The notes beneath the pieces were generated by a model, which saw only the letters and a list, made by a program, of their open reading frames with translations, was not told the origin of the DNA and did not search any database. A DNA stretch of 64,000 nt, taken from NCBI RefSeq assembly GCF_900141665.1, contig NZ_FQYI01000002.1, positions 1-64,000 of the forward strand, given 5' to 3'. A program made the position numbers and the translations under genes. This DNA is from Cruoricaptor ignavus (lineage in GTDB: Bacteria > Bacteroidota > Bacteroidia > Flavobacteriales > Weeksellaceae). Shown piece after piece: positions 17,616 to 25,793 of the stretch; the stretch's first letter is position 1, and the number at the start of each line of letters is the position of its first letter.

Positions 17616-19268
17616 ATGAATAAAGAAACCGTAAAATTTGACATCACAGGTATGACCTGCGACCATTGTGCCACAGGAATTGAAAAACTGCTTACCAAAA
17701 AAGAAGGCGTAAAAGAAGCCAATGTGAGCTATTCAAAAGCCACTTGTGAATGTTCTTTTGACCCTGCCAAAACAAGCAAAGAAGAAATCATCAGCACCAT
17801 CAACGGTACGAAAAATTATCGTGTAAAAGGTGAAATCCCTGATAATGGAAACAGTGGAAATAATCAATTTGATTTAATTATTATCGGTGGCGGTTCGGCT
17901 GCATTTTCGGCAGCTATCAAAGCGGAAAGTTTAGGTCTATCGACTTTAATGGTAAACGGTGGGTTGGACTTTGGCGGGACTTGCGTCAATGTGGGTTGTG
18001 TACCTTCTAAAAATCTTATTCGTGCGGGTGAAACGGCTTATCACGCTACACATTCCAACTTTGAAGGCATCAAACCAAAAGGCGCTGACATTGATTTTGC
18101 GCAAATCATTAAGGATAAGAAAAAATTGGTAGCCACACTTCAAGAAAAAAAATATATGGATGTTGTAAGCGATTTTGAAAACTTGACTATGCTAAAAGGT
18201 TGGGCAACTTTCAAAGACAATAAAATCATTGAAGTTGACGGCAAGGAATACAAAGCAATCAAATTTTTAATCGTAACGGGAGCTACTACCAATATTCCGA
18301 CTATTGAAGGATTGGACAAAATTGACTACTTGACCAATGTTTCTCTTTTCGACTTGGAAGAAAAACCCAAAAGCCTGACCATTATGGGAGCAGGTTATAT
18401 AGGTTTGGAAATTGCAATGGCGTACAATCGTTTAGGCGTAAAAGTCCGCATTATTGAATTTACAGACCGTGTATTGCGAACACAAACACCTGACATCAGC
18501 GAAGCATTGGAAATCCAAATGCGAAAAGAAGGCATTGAAATATTACCCAATTTCAGAGCCGTGAAATTCGAGAAGAACGGAAACGAAACGATAATTCATT
18601 GCAAATGCCCTGATGGTTCATTTACGCAAATTGTAGAGAAAGGAAAGGTAGTAATTGCCACAGGAACAAAACCCCATACAAGTCAATTGGGATTAGATAA
18701 CATTGGTTTGAAACTCACCCAAAGTGGTCATATTGCAGTAAATGAGAAGATGGAGACCAATCTATCCAACATTTACGCAGCAGGAGACGTAGCTAACACC
18801 CCCGCATTTGTTTATACAGCAGCCTTTGAAGGTAAAATTGCCGTTGAAAATGCTTTCTCAGGAACAGAAAACAAAGCCGATTATTCTTCTTTACCTTGGG
18901 TGGTTTTTACTGACCCACAAATTGCAGGTGCAGGTTTGGACGAAGCACAGGCAGAATCCAAAGGCATTCCGTTTGAAGTTTCAAAATTGGAATTGAAAGA
19001 CGTACCGAGAGCCATTGCAGCAAATGACACAAGGGGATTTATCAAACTTATTCGCAACACCGAAACGGATAAATTGATAGGTGCAAGAGTAGTCGCACCC
19101 GAAGGTGGAGAGCTTATCCAACAATTAAGTATGGCAATCAAATACGGAATAACTGTAAAAGACTTGGCAGACAGTTTTTACCCTTATTTGACTTTGGGAG
19201 AAGGCATCAAATTAGCAGCAATAACTTTCGGAAAAGACGTATCGAAATTAAGTTGCTGTGCAAGTTAA
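17616..19268 (+). CDS. merA: Mercuric reductase with N-terminal HMA domain
   Basis: A cytoplasmic NADPH-dependent flavoenzyme that reduces Hg(II) to Hg(0). The 550-residue protein begins with an HMA domain (GMTCDHCATGIEK, from residue 12) and continues with the FAD-binding IIIGGGSAAFSAAIKAE near 90, the redox-active disulfide GGTCVNVGCVPSK near 120, a second Rossmann motif MGAGYIGLEIAMAYNRLG, the IYAAGDVANTP motif and the C-terminal SCCAS with Cys547 and Cys548 that take Hg from the transporter. All diagnostic cysteines are present, so it should be active. It is the last gene of this cassette. Confidence 0.96.
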   Translation: MNKETVKFDITGMTCDHCATGIEKLLTKKEGVKEANVSYSKATCECSFDPAKTSKEEIISTINGTKNYRVKGEIPDNGNSGNNQFDLIIIGGGSAAFSAAIKAESLGLSTLMVNGGLDFGGTCVNVGCVPSKNLIRAGETAYHATHSNFEGIKPKGADIDFAQIIKDKKKLVATLQEKKYMDVVSDFENLTMLKGWATFKDNKIIEVDGKEYKAIKFLIVTGATTNIPTIEGLDKIDYLTNVSLFDLEEKPKSLTIMGAGYIGLEIAMAYNRLGVKVRIIEFTDRVLRTQTPDISEALEIQMRKEGIEILPNFRAVKFEKNGNETIIHCKCPDGSFTQIVEKGKVVIATGTKPHTSQLGLDNIGLKLTQSGHIAVNEKMETNLSNIYAAGDVANTPAFVYTAAFEGKIAVENAFSGTENKADYSSLPWVVFTDPQIAGAGLDEAQAESKGIPFEVSKLELKDVPRAIAANDTRGFIKLIRNTETDKLIGARVVAPEGGELIQQLSMAIKYGITVKDLADSFYPYLTLGEGIKLAAITFGKDVSKLSCCAS

Positions 19269-19403
19269 TCCGACACAAAGGCACACACTCTTGCAAGTCG
19301 CACCAGCCTACTCTTGACCAAAACTTGCAAGAGAGAGTGCCTTCCCTACCCTAAAAAATCCTACCTTTGAAAATTGACTAAACCGACTAAAAATAAAGGG
19401 CGA

Positions 19404-19532
19404 ACGCACAACATTGTGTATAAGCAATAGCGGGTGAAGTGGTAAATCGAAGGTCTTTGCCTTTAATAAACTTTGTGCTAAACTGAAAGGTTTGTACTTT
19501 TAAATCCGCTACTGCTCATACACTTGACCGTT
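19404..19532. repeat. attC-like hairpin site 3 (end of the mer cassette)
   Basis: The native form without the 365-bp repeat: GCACAAC, then ATTG, then the arm TGTATAAGCAATAGCGGG (19417-19434), pairing with CCGCTACTGCTCATACA (about 19506-19522), and the right junction ACCG|TTATCTGC at 19530. The segment starting TTATCTGCAAGC ends at 23005 with GCCAGCAGGTAA, a near reverse complement. Confidence 0.75.
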
Positions 19533-19610
19533 ATCTGCAAGCGTAAAACAACGTTCGTGCTAAAAAACGACATTTCGGGAAAATCAAAAAATAACGAAAC
19601 AATTTTTACC

Positions 19611-19618
19611 TAACTTTG
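19611..19618 (+). promoter_or_regulatory. -7 box upstream of the metal cassette genes
   Basis: TAACTTTG matches TAnnTTTG five bases before the start of the small Cys-rich protein. No clear -33 element was found. Confidence 0.5.
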
Positions 19619-19622
19619 TAAA

Positions 19623-19925
19623 ATGAAATTTATATCTTTAATATTAGCCGTTTATGTATTGCTGTTATCAGCCGTACCGTCTTTTATTGAGGATAAATGT
19701 ATGCAGGAACATACCACCGAGCAAGGACAAAACGAACAAGACGAAGATTGCAGTTGCTGTTCGCCTTTTTTCAGTTGCAATACCTGTACAGGCTTTGTAA
19801 TAACCACATTCCATTTTTCAATTATACATACTATAAAACAACCTAAAAAAAAGTTAGGTATAATAACAGTAACGCCTGTTTCTGATTTTCCCTTTTCAGT
19901 TTGGCATCCCCCACAGCTTGCTTAA
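19623..19925 (+). CDS. Small Cys-rich exported protein (DUF6660-like)
   Basis: A 100-residue protein with an N-terminal hydrophobic signal (LILAVYVLLLSAVPSF), an acidic Gln/Glu-rich stretch and a cysteine cluster (DCSCCSPFFSCNTCTGF, about residues 42-58). The layout matches the DUF6660 family found next to metal TonB receptors in Bacteroidota. Periplasmic metal binding or sensing is plausible but not established. It is the first gene of a three-gene cassette with a TonB receptor and a CDF transporter. Confidence 0.6.
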   Translation: MKFISLILAVYVLLLSAVPSFIEDKCMQEHTTEQGQNEQDEDCSCCSPFFSCNTCTGFVITTFHFSIIHTIKQPKKKLGIITVTPVSDFPFSVWHPPQLA

Positions 19926-20011
19926 TGTGTAGTGCTATCAGCATAAGCTAATTGTAAGTGGTGTATCGCACCGCTATCATTCATTTATTCACATTAAGTA
20001 TCATTTTTACA

Positions 20012-22183
20012 ATGAAAAAAATACTCTTTGTGTCATTTTTTATGACACTCAACCTTTGTGTATATGCACAAAATACGTTCAAAGCTGTAATTAAAGACAG
20101 CGAAAAAAAAGAGCCTTTAATGGGCGTAACCGCACAGGTAACAGGCACAACAATCGCAACAACTTCCGATGAAAATGGACAAATTATATTAACAGGTATT
20201 CCAAACGGTTTGAAGGAAATTCAATTTAGTTATGTTGGTTTTACTCAACGTACCGACAGCTTTAATTTTCCTTTAGAAGATACAACTCTGATTGAGATTT
20301 TACTTTATGAAAGTTCAACGGAGTTAGACGGTATTGTAATCACATCTACAAGAAGTACAAGAACTATCCAAAATATTCCTACACGTATTGAATTTATAGG
20401 AAGTGAAGAATTAGACGAAAAAGGAAATATGAAAGCAGGGGATATTCGTATGCTTTTGAGTGAGAGTACAGGTATTCACGTACAAACCACATCGCCCACA
20501 AGTGCCAATGCAAGTATTCGTATTCAAGGGCTTGACGGACGATATACGCAAATTTTAAAAGACGGTTTTCCTATTTATTCGGGTGCTTCGAGCGGATTGG
20601 GTTTGTTGCAAATTCCACCGCTTGACTTAAAGCAGGTTGAAGTTATTAAAGGTTCAACATCTACGCTGTACGGTGGTGGAGCAATAGCAGGTTTGGTAAA
20701 TCTGATTTCCAAGACACCAACGGAAGAAAGGGATTTGCGTTTTCATTTAAACGGAACATCGGGCAGGGGTTTAGACATCAATGGTTTTTACGGACAGAAG
20801 TTTAAGAAAATCGGAACGACAATATTTGCTTCGCATAATCGCAACGGAGCTTACGACCCTGCACAAATCGAGCTTTCTGCCATTCCCCAATTTGAAAGGT
20901 ATGTACTGAACCCTAAATTATTTGTTTACTTCAATGATAAAACAAAAATGAACTTCGGCATTAACACCACCATTGAAAACCGTTTGGGTGGCGATATGCT
21001 TTACATCAAAGGCAAAGGCGATAACACACACCAATATTTTGAAGAAAACAAAACACAACGCTATTCTACCCAATTTGTTTTTGACCATACGGTAAACGAA
21101 AACAGTTTTGTACAGATAAAGAACAGCGTAAGTTATTTTAACCGCAATACAGCTATTCCCAATTACGAGTTTGAGGGAACGCAAACAGCCACTTTTACGG
21201 AAGCAAGCTATACCCACAGCAAAGAAAAGTCAGAATGGGTAACAGGCGTTAATATTTGGACGGACAATTTTAAAGAAAAGCAGATGACCGCATTTCCGTT
21301 GAGGGATTATACTCATACCACATTCGGGGCTTTCGTTCAAAATTCTTTTAAGGCTACCGATTGGCTTCAATTGGAAACAGGTTTAAGGACGGATTATGTG
21401 ATTGATTATGGAGCTGTTTTTTTGCCAAGAGTATCGGCATTGTTTAAGATTGCAAATGGATTGACTTCACGTGTCGGGGGCGGATTTGGCTACAAAACAC
21501 CAACCATTTTTACCGAAGAAAGCGAACGCATACAATATCAAAACGTAATGCCTATTAACGATAAAACCAATAAATTAGAAAGGAGCTACGGAGCAAATGC
21601 AGACATCAACTACCGTACTAAGATAGGCGATGATTGGACATTCAGCATAAACCAATTGTTTTTTTATACTTATCTGGATAATCCTTTGTTGCTTCAAAAT
21701 CCATCTGCTAATCTTTATCAGTTCATCAATTCATCGGGCTACATTCATACTAAAGGAACAGAAACCAACGTAAAAATAGGATATGATGATTTGAAACTGT
21801 TTCTGGGCTACACCTTTACCGATACCCGATTGATTGAAAACGGAACAACTACCGAAAATCCATTAACCCCAAAACACCGTATTAACTCTGTACTGATGTA
21901 TGAAATTGATGATAAATGGAAGATTGGTTTAGAAGCCTATTATTTCAGTCCGCAAAAGCTCAATGACGGAACAATAGGAAACGATTATTGGACATGTGGC
22001 TTTATGGCTGAAAAGATTTGGGAAAGATTTTCTTTATATATCAACTTTGAAAACTTCCTTGATACAAGACAGACACGTTTCGACAACATTTATACAGGTA
22101 CTATAACCAACCCTGTTTTTAAAGATATTTATGCACCGTTGGACGGATTTGTAATTAACGGAGGAATAAAATTTAAACTTTAA
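20012..22183 (+). CDS. TonB-dependent outer-membrane receptor
   Basis: A 723-residue outer-membrane gated pore. The signal peptide MKKILFVSFFMTLNLCVYAQ is followed by a carboxypeptidase-D-like domain (VTAQVTGTTIATTSDENGQI), the plug (IQNIPTRIEF ... VEVIKGSTSTLYGGGAIAGL) and a 22-strand-type barrel ending in the aromatic C-terminus GFVINGGIKFKL. I chose ATG 20012, since the 54 bases before it encode no sensible signal sequence. Lying between a Cys-rich exported protein and a CDF transporter, it probably handles a metal or metallophore. The substrate cannot be read from sequence. Confidence 0.88.
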   Translation: MKKILFVSFFMTLNLCVYAQNTFKAVIKDSEKKEPLMGVTAQVTGTTIATTSDENGQIILTGIPNGLKEIQFSYVGFTQRTDSFNFPLEDTTLIEILLYESSTELDGIVITSTRSTRTIQNIPTRIEFIGSEELDEKGNMKAGDIRMLLSESTGIHVQTTSPTSANASIRIQGLDGRYTQILKDGFPIYSGASSGLGLLQIPPLDLKQVEVIKGSTSTLYGGGAIAGLVNLISKTPTEERDLRFHLNGTSGRGLDINGFYGQKFKKIGTTIFASHNRNGAYDPAQIELSAIPQFERYVLNPKLFVYFNDKTKMNFGINTTIENRLGGDMLYIKGKGDNTHQYFEENKTQRYSTQFVFDHTVNENSFVQIKNSVSYFNRNTAIPNYEFEGTQTATFTEASYTHSKEKSEWVTGVNIWTDNFKEKQMTAFPLRDYTHTTFGAFVQNSFKATDWLQLETGLRTDYVIDYGAVFLPRVSALFKIANGLTSRVGGGFGYKTPTIFTEESERIQYQNVMPINDKTNKLERSYGANADINYRTKIGDDWTFSINQLFFYTYLDNPLLLQNPSANLYQFINSSGYIHTKGTETNVKIGYDDLKLFLGYTFTDTRLIENGTTTENPLTPKHRINSVLMYEIDDKWKIGLEAYYFSPQKLNDGTIGNDYWTCGFMAEKIWERFSLYINFENFLDTRQTRFDNIYTGTITNPVFKDIYAPLDGFVINGGIKFKL

Positions 22184-22186
22184 AAG

Positions 22187-22981
22187 ATGAACAAAACAAT
22201 ATTCAATATTACAAAAATGGATTGCCCAAGTGAGGAGCAATTAATCCGTATGAAACTGCAAAACTTTGATACGGTAAAGTCATTGGAATTTGATATTCCA
22301 AATAGAAAACTAAATGTTTACCATAGTGGAAACCCAGAGCCGATTTTTTCAGCTTTGGAAACCTTGAACCTAAATACAACGCTGATTTCAACCGAAGAAA
22401 CTAACGCAGTTGTTGAAACAAATACAAGCAATAGCCAACGGAAACTACTAGGGACGGTATTGATTATCAATTTCGTTTTCTTTGGATTAGAAATGTTGTT
22501 CGGTATTTTTTCCAACTCAATGGGATTGGTAGCGGATAGCTTGGATATGCTTGCCGATAGCATCGTTTACGCATTGGCTTTATTCGCTGTTGGGGGTACG
22601 ATTGCAAGAAAAAACAATATCGCCAAATTTGCAGGTTACTTTCAAATCCTGTTAGCCGTTATCGGTTTTGTTGAAGTTATCAGACGTTTTATCGGAATAG
22701 AAGCGATGCCCGATTTCAAAACAATGATTATTGTTTCTGTTTTGGCATTGATAGCAAACGTATTTTGTCTTTACCTATTGCAAAAGAACAAGAGTAAAGA
22801 AGCCCATATGCAGGCTTCGATGATTTTCACGTCAAACGATGTTATAATCAATTCGGGAGTTATCGTTGCGGGAATTTTGGTCAATTGGTTAAACTCGAGT
22901 TATCCCGATTTGATTATCGGAGCTATTGTATTTGTAGTAGTGGCAAGAGGGGCATATAGAATATTGAAATTGGCGAAATGA
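22187..22981 (+). CDS. CDF-type cation transporter with N-terminal HMA-like domain
   Basis: A 264-residue inner-membrane cation/proton antiporter of the cation diffusion facilitator superfamily, predicted to export a divalent metal. The N-terminal 75 residues form an HMA-like fold in which the metal motif appears as KMDCPSEEQ, with a single Cys. From about residue 85 come the membrane spans, with the conserved ADSLDMLADS metal-site motif (two Asp) near 112 and SNDVIINSGVIVAG, the equivalent motif in span five. It lies three bases after the receptor and is the last gene of the cassette. Confidence 0.8.
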   Translation: MNKTIFNITKMDCPSEEQLIRMKLQNFDTVKSLEFDIPNRKLNVYHSGNPEPIFSALETLNLNTTLISTEETNAVVETNTSNSQRKLLGTVLIINFVFFGLEMLFGIFSNSMGLVADSLDMLADSIVYALALFAVGGTIARKNNIAKFAGYFQILLAVIGFVEVIRRFIGIEAMPDFKTMIIVSVLALIANVFCLYLLQKNKSKEAHMQASMIFTSNDVIINSGVIVAGILVNWLNSSYPDLIIGAIVFVVVARGAYRILKLAK

Positions 22982-23005
22982 AACCGAAAGAACGCCAGCA
23001 GGTAA

Positions 23006-23393
23006 TAACTAAGCTTTCGTTTTGTCCAATAACTAAGCTTTCGTCTTGTCCGCAGGACGGAAGATGAAAGTCCGTTGAACGGAAGCTCCGGTAGCTTTTC
23101 AGCCGTATGATGGTCCTCTTATGGGGATGTCGTTTTTAGAGCGCCAAGGCTGCAACATGACGGGAATAACTGTCGAAGGTACGCCTGCTTCTGCCCAGGA
23201 TGGAGATATTTCTTTCGAAGCGTTGCAGCAGTTCGGCAAAACCGTTAACTTCGCCCGAGGCACGGTACAGGAATTTGTTCGTCCTTAAATCCTCCGGAGA
23301 TTTTTTTGTAGCCATTTCATGAGTTTTTAAAAGGTTAATAAAAACAAAGTTACTAAAACGGCGAATGGGAAGCTACCGGAGGTTTAGTTCAAC
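23006..23393. mobile_element. 365-bp island repeat, copy C (with a duplicated 24-bp leader)
   Basis: Starts TAACTAAGC right after the cassette end GCCAGCAGGTAA and ends GTTCAAC before the arms of site 4. The first 24 bases occur twice (at 23006 and again from 23030), so this copy is 388 bp. The rest matches the other complete copies closely. Confidence 0.83.
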
Positions 23394-23578
23394 ATTGTAT
23401 TTCAATATGCGGGGTTGAATCTTAGCAGTAGAACCATTTGTTATCCCTCAATCACAAAAAATTTCTCCGCTTCCTATTTTTTATTAATTTAGTCAGCGGA
23501 GAAAATTTTTGTTTCGGCTCGGTTTAAGTTGAAAATTTCGGTCTTCATAAGCCCCGCATCCAGAAATACTCTCTCGTT
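23387..23578. repeat. attC-like hairpin site 4
   Basis: Outer arms GTATTTCAATATGCGGGG (23397-23414) and CCCCGCATCCAGAAATAC (23552-23569). The inner stem pairs CAAAAAATTTCTCCGCT (23455-23471) with AGCGGAGAAAATTTTTG (23495-23511), 16 of 17 positions, around TTAATTTAG. The right junction is CTCG|TTATCTGCAACC at 23576, complementary to GGCTGCAGACAA at the end of the same cassette (24986-24997). Confidence 0.77.
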
Positions 23579-23646
23579 ATCTGCAACCAAATCAGAAAGT
23601 TATCCACTTATTTTCAACAATTTAATTATTCAATGCATAATATAAT

Positions 23647-23654
23647 TATCTTTG
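23647..23654 (+). promoter_or_regulatory. -7 box of the small-protein/CPBP cassette
   Basis: TATCTTTG matches TAnnTTTG, 42 bases before the first gene of the cassette. A -33 element is not clear. Confidence 0.5.
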
Positions 23655-23696
23655 AAAAGTGACAAAATATGTTTAACCTTTTAAAATGTTTGTATT

Positions 23697-24020
23697 ATGA
23701 CAAAACAAGAAATGATGAAAGAACTGACAGAAACAGTTTCTCATCCAAAATTTGAGAGTTTAGTTCGTGAGATTGAAGCACAACCTGAAAAAGACAGGCT
23801 GCCTTACGCACAAAAGTTTGCTACTGTTGCAGAATTAAAGAAGCGAGGAGTTCCTTTAAATGACCAGTTTAGAATCTGCATAAGGACATTTGAGGACAGT
23901 AAAGAACCAAGTGACGCATACGATAAAATTTTTTCAAATGCACCTGCGGATGTAGGATCCTGGACAATTTGTGCTTCACTAGGTTATGTTTTATGTGTAA
24001 CAGTCGGATATACCGAATAA
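23697..24020 (+). CDS. Small protein A: candidate modified-peptide or toxin precursor
   Basis: A 107-residue protein with a charged helical N-terminal two-thirds (PKFESLVREIEAQPEKDRLP, then KFATVAELKKRGVPL) and a short hydrophobic, Cys-containing tail (ASLGYVLCVTVGYTE). This leader-plus-core layout is like that of leader-directed (RiPP) precursors. The next gene is a paralogue in the leader part (shared F-x2-LV-x-E, LKKRG/QEKRG, R-x-F). Together with the CPBP protease gene this could be a small bacteriocin/immunity set. No family match is certain and no modification enzyme is present in the cassette. Confidence 0.4.
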   Translation: MTKQEMMKELTETVSHPKFESLVREIEAQPEKDRLPYAQKFATVAELKKRGVPLNDQFRICIRTFEDSKEPSDAYDKIFSNAPADVGSWTICASLGYVLCVTVGYTE

Positions 24021-24032
24021 AATAATTACATT

Positions 24033-24383
24033 ATGAATGATTTAGCATACAAACCACTTTTAGACAAAACTGAAATGTTGGAAGTTTTGGAAGAAATTGA
24101 CGAATTTACAGAAAGTGAAGAGTTTAAAAATCTAGTAAATGAATTAAAAAGTCTTCCAGATAGAAATGCAAAATATGACTTCGTTAGAAATGTTGTAATA
24201 AACAAAAATGAACAAGAAAAAAGAGGAATTTTCCTTCCAGAAGGTATGTTTATTCAGCGCTCTTATTTCTCAGACGACAGACCCACTCTTTTTTGCATAG
24301 TGAAATATTTAAAAGATGGGAAAAGAAAAATGACTATTACATATGATGACGATATTCCAAAGGAAATGTTAACTAGAATTTAA
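24033..24383 (+). CDS. Small protein B: paralogue of small protein A
   Basis: A 116-residue protein, 12 bases after small protein A. Its first 75 residues align with that protein (EEFKNLVNELKSLPDRNAKY against PKFESLVREIEAQPEKDRLP, and EQEKRGIFLPEGMFIQRSYF against ELKKRGVPLNDQFRICIRTF). The C-terminus differs: instead of a hydrophobic Cys-containing tail it has a soluble segment (LKDGKRKMTITYDDDIPKEM). A precursor/partner pair is one reading, tandem diversification of a small cytosolic protein another. Confidence 0.45.
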   Translation: MNDLAYKPLLDKTEMLEVLEEIDEFTESEEFKNLVNELKSLPDRNAKYDFVRNVVINKNEQEKRGIFLPEGMFIQRSYFSDDRPTLFCIVKYLKDGKRKMTITYDDDIPKEMLTRI

Positions 24384-24399
24384 TTATGTCCGAAAGAAT

Positions 24400-24981
24400 A
24401 TGCAGATGCAAATTATTTTATATAGTCTTATAATTTTGATTTATTTTATTTTTAAGGTAAGGAAAGGTCAAGATAAACGCTCTATAATTTGTCGTCATGG
24501 CATTTCCTTACCTTATTGTAAATATTATCTTTATGCCTTATTTATAGCAATTTTTTCTATTGTAATTACTTGGGTGCTATTTTGGATATTCCCATTTGAT
24601 TTTTCCATTTTAAAGAAAACGACATATAATAATTATTCTTTTGAAAATATATCTCTAAAAGTTATTATTTTTATTTTCTTCAGAGAGTTAGTTTTTATAA
24701 CTTTTGGCGAAGAATTGTTTTTCAGAGGTTTGATAGGTCGATTTCTTTTTAATAAATTCAACTTCACTAAAGGCAATCTACTACAAACAATCGTTTTTCT
24801 TATTCCGCATCTATTATTGCTAACAATCTCACTAAAACTTTTTCCAATTCTGATTACTATTGCTATATCTGCTTGGTTTCTTGGATGGCTAACTTACAAA
24901 TCTAATAGTATTTTTCCAGCGGTATTGACACATACTTTAGTTAATACATTTAGTATATTACTCTTTTTGTCACAAACCTAA
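24400..24981 (+). CDS. CPBP (CAAX/Abi) intramembrane protease
   Basis: A 193-residue polytopic membrane protein of the CPBP family. Motif 1 is FGEELFFRGLIGRFLF (EExxxR, near residue 106). Motif 2 has PHLLLLT, and a later TLVNTFSILLF completes the active-site helices. Members act as prenyl-protein proteases in eukaryotes and often as self-immunity or leader-processing proteins beside bacteriocin genes in bacteria. Here it follows two small paralogous proteins in one cassette, which makes immunity or peptide maturation the best guess. It has about five predicted spans. Confidence 0.8.
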   Translation: MQMQIILYSLIILIYFIFKVRKGQDKRSIICRHGISLPYCKYYLYALFIAIFSIVITWVLFWIFPFDFSILKKTTYNNYSFENISLKVIIFIFFRELVFITFGEELFFRGLIGRFLFNKFNFTKGNLLQTIVFLIPHLLLLTISLKLFPILITIAISAWFLGWLTYKSNSIFPAVLTHTLVNTFSILLFLSQT

Positions 24982-24997
24982 ACTTGGCTGCAGACAA

Positions 24998-25079
24998 TAA
25001 CTAAGCTTTCGTCTTGTCCGCAGGACAGAAGATGAAAGCCCGTTGAACGGAAGCTCCGGTGGCTTTTCAGCCGTATGAT
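24998..25079. repeat. 365-bp island repeat, 82-bp left-end remnant
   Basis: Starts TAACTAAGC directly after the cassette end GGCTGCAGACAA and stops after the subterminal motif CTTTTCAGCCGTATGAT. The rest of the repeat and the expected hairpin site are missing, so the toxin-antitoxin genes follow directly. Confidence 0.8.
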
Positions 25080-25119
25080 AACACAAGAAAATGGCGTCAA
25101 GAATTTGACGGAACAATAT

Positions 25120-25139
25120 TTGTACATATATTTGTACAA
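25120..25139 (+). promoter_or_regulatory. Palindromic operator over the toxin-antitoxin promoter
   Basis: TTGTAC (25120-25125) and GTACAA (25134-25139) form an inverted repeat. Between them TATATTTG (25127-25134) matches the -7 consensus. An operator overlapping the promoter is what autorepression by a Phd-type antitoxin would need. Confidence 0.55.
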
Positions 25140-25153
25140 TAAAATTTATAAAA

Positions 25154-25408
25154 ATGTTAATTGCCAGCGTTTCAGATTTCAGAAAAGATATCAAAACTTA
25201 TTTAGACAAGGTTGCGAAAAACTTCGAGACTTTAATTATCAGCCGCGGAAAAGATTCAGGAATTGTAGTGATGTCATTAAATGAATACAATTCTTTAATG
25301 GCGACAAACCACGAACTTTCTACTCGTGCTAACGAATTGCGTTTGGACTCCGCCATTGACAAATTAAAATCCAAAAATTCGTTTGAGAAAACGCTAATCG
25401 AGGAATAA
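25154..25408 (+). CDS. Phd/YefM-family antitoxin
   Basis: An 84-residue antitoxin. The N-terminal MLIASVSDFRKDIKTYLDKV is the Phd/YefM DNA-binding fold, followed by IISRGKDSGIVVMSLNEYNS and a charged C-terminal tail that would wrap the toxin. It should neutralise the YoeB product and repress the operon through the palindrome at 25120-25139. The stop codon overlaps the toxin start (TAATG). Confidence 0.9.
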   Translation: MLIASVSDFRKDIKTYLDKVAKNFETLIISRGKDSGIVVMSLNEYNSLMATNHELSTRANELRLDSAIDKLKSKNSFEKTLIEE

Positions 25409-25665
25409 TGAGATATGTTTTTGTAGATGAGTCTTGGGAAGATTATTTGTATTGGCAAAAAACTGACAAAAAGAAACTGAAGCGTATCAATGATCTGCTG
25501 AAAGATATTTCACGAAATCCGTTTGAAGGAATTGGAAAACCAGAACCATTGAAACATAAATATTCCGGATTTTGGTCACGAAGAATTGACGATGAGCACA
25601 GGTTGATTTATCGTTATGAAGAAGGAGAAATTCAGATTGCAAAATGCAGATTCCACTACGATTAA
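25408..25665 (+). CDS. yoeB: YoeB-family ribosome-dependent mRNA endonuclease toxin
   Basis: An 85-residue RelE-superfamily toxin that cleaves mRNA at the ribosomal A site. It has the YoeB hallmarks: ESWEDYLYWQKTDKKKLKRI at the N-terminus, NPFEGIGKPEPLKH in the middle, and the catalytic C-terminus with SRRIDDEHRLIYRY and CRFHYD (Glu, Arg, His and terminal Tyr). It is coupled to the antitoxin by a one-base stop/start overlap. Such pairs are common cargo of integron-type arrays, where they stabilise neighbouring cassettes. Confidence 0.93.
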   Translation: MRYVFVDESWEDYLYWQKTDKKKLKRINDLLKDISRNPFEGIGKPEPLKHKYSGFWSRRIDDEHRLIYRYEEGEIQIAKCRFHYD

Positions 25666-25682
25666 ATCGTTACGGCAGCCAA

Positions 25683-25793
25683 TAACTAAGCTTTCGTCTT
25701 GTCCGCAGGACACAAGGTGAAAGCCCGTTGAACGGAAGCTCCGGTGGCTTTTCAGCAGTATGATGATCCTCTTATGGGGATGTCGTTTTTAGA
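25683..25793. repeat. 365-bp island repeat, 111-bp left-end remnant cut by an IS110-like element
   Basis: Starts TAACTAAGC after ACGGCAGCCAA and stays identical in layout to the complete copies as far as GGATGTCGTTTTTAGA, where unrelated DNA begins. The remnant at 34211-34321 stops at the same point. Confidence 0.82.

Noticed and set aside
24998-25079. Possible group II intron relic: AGCCGTATGATGG in the repeat recalls intron domain V, and group IIC introns target attC.
   Set aside because: No complete domain V fold with a GNRA loop and bulge could be drawn, the 5' end does not begin GTGYG, and no reverse transcriptase is present.
25154-25665. The toxin-antitoxin genes as part of the same cassette as the CPBP protease.
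   Set aside because: The CPBP cassette closes at GGCTGCAGACAA, which pairs with its own start, and a repeat remnant separates the two.
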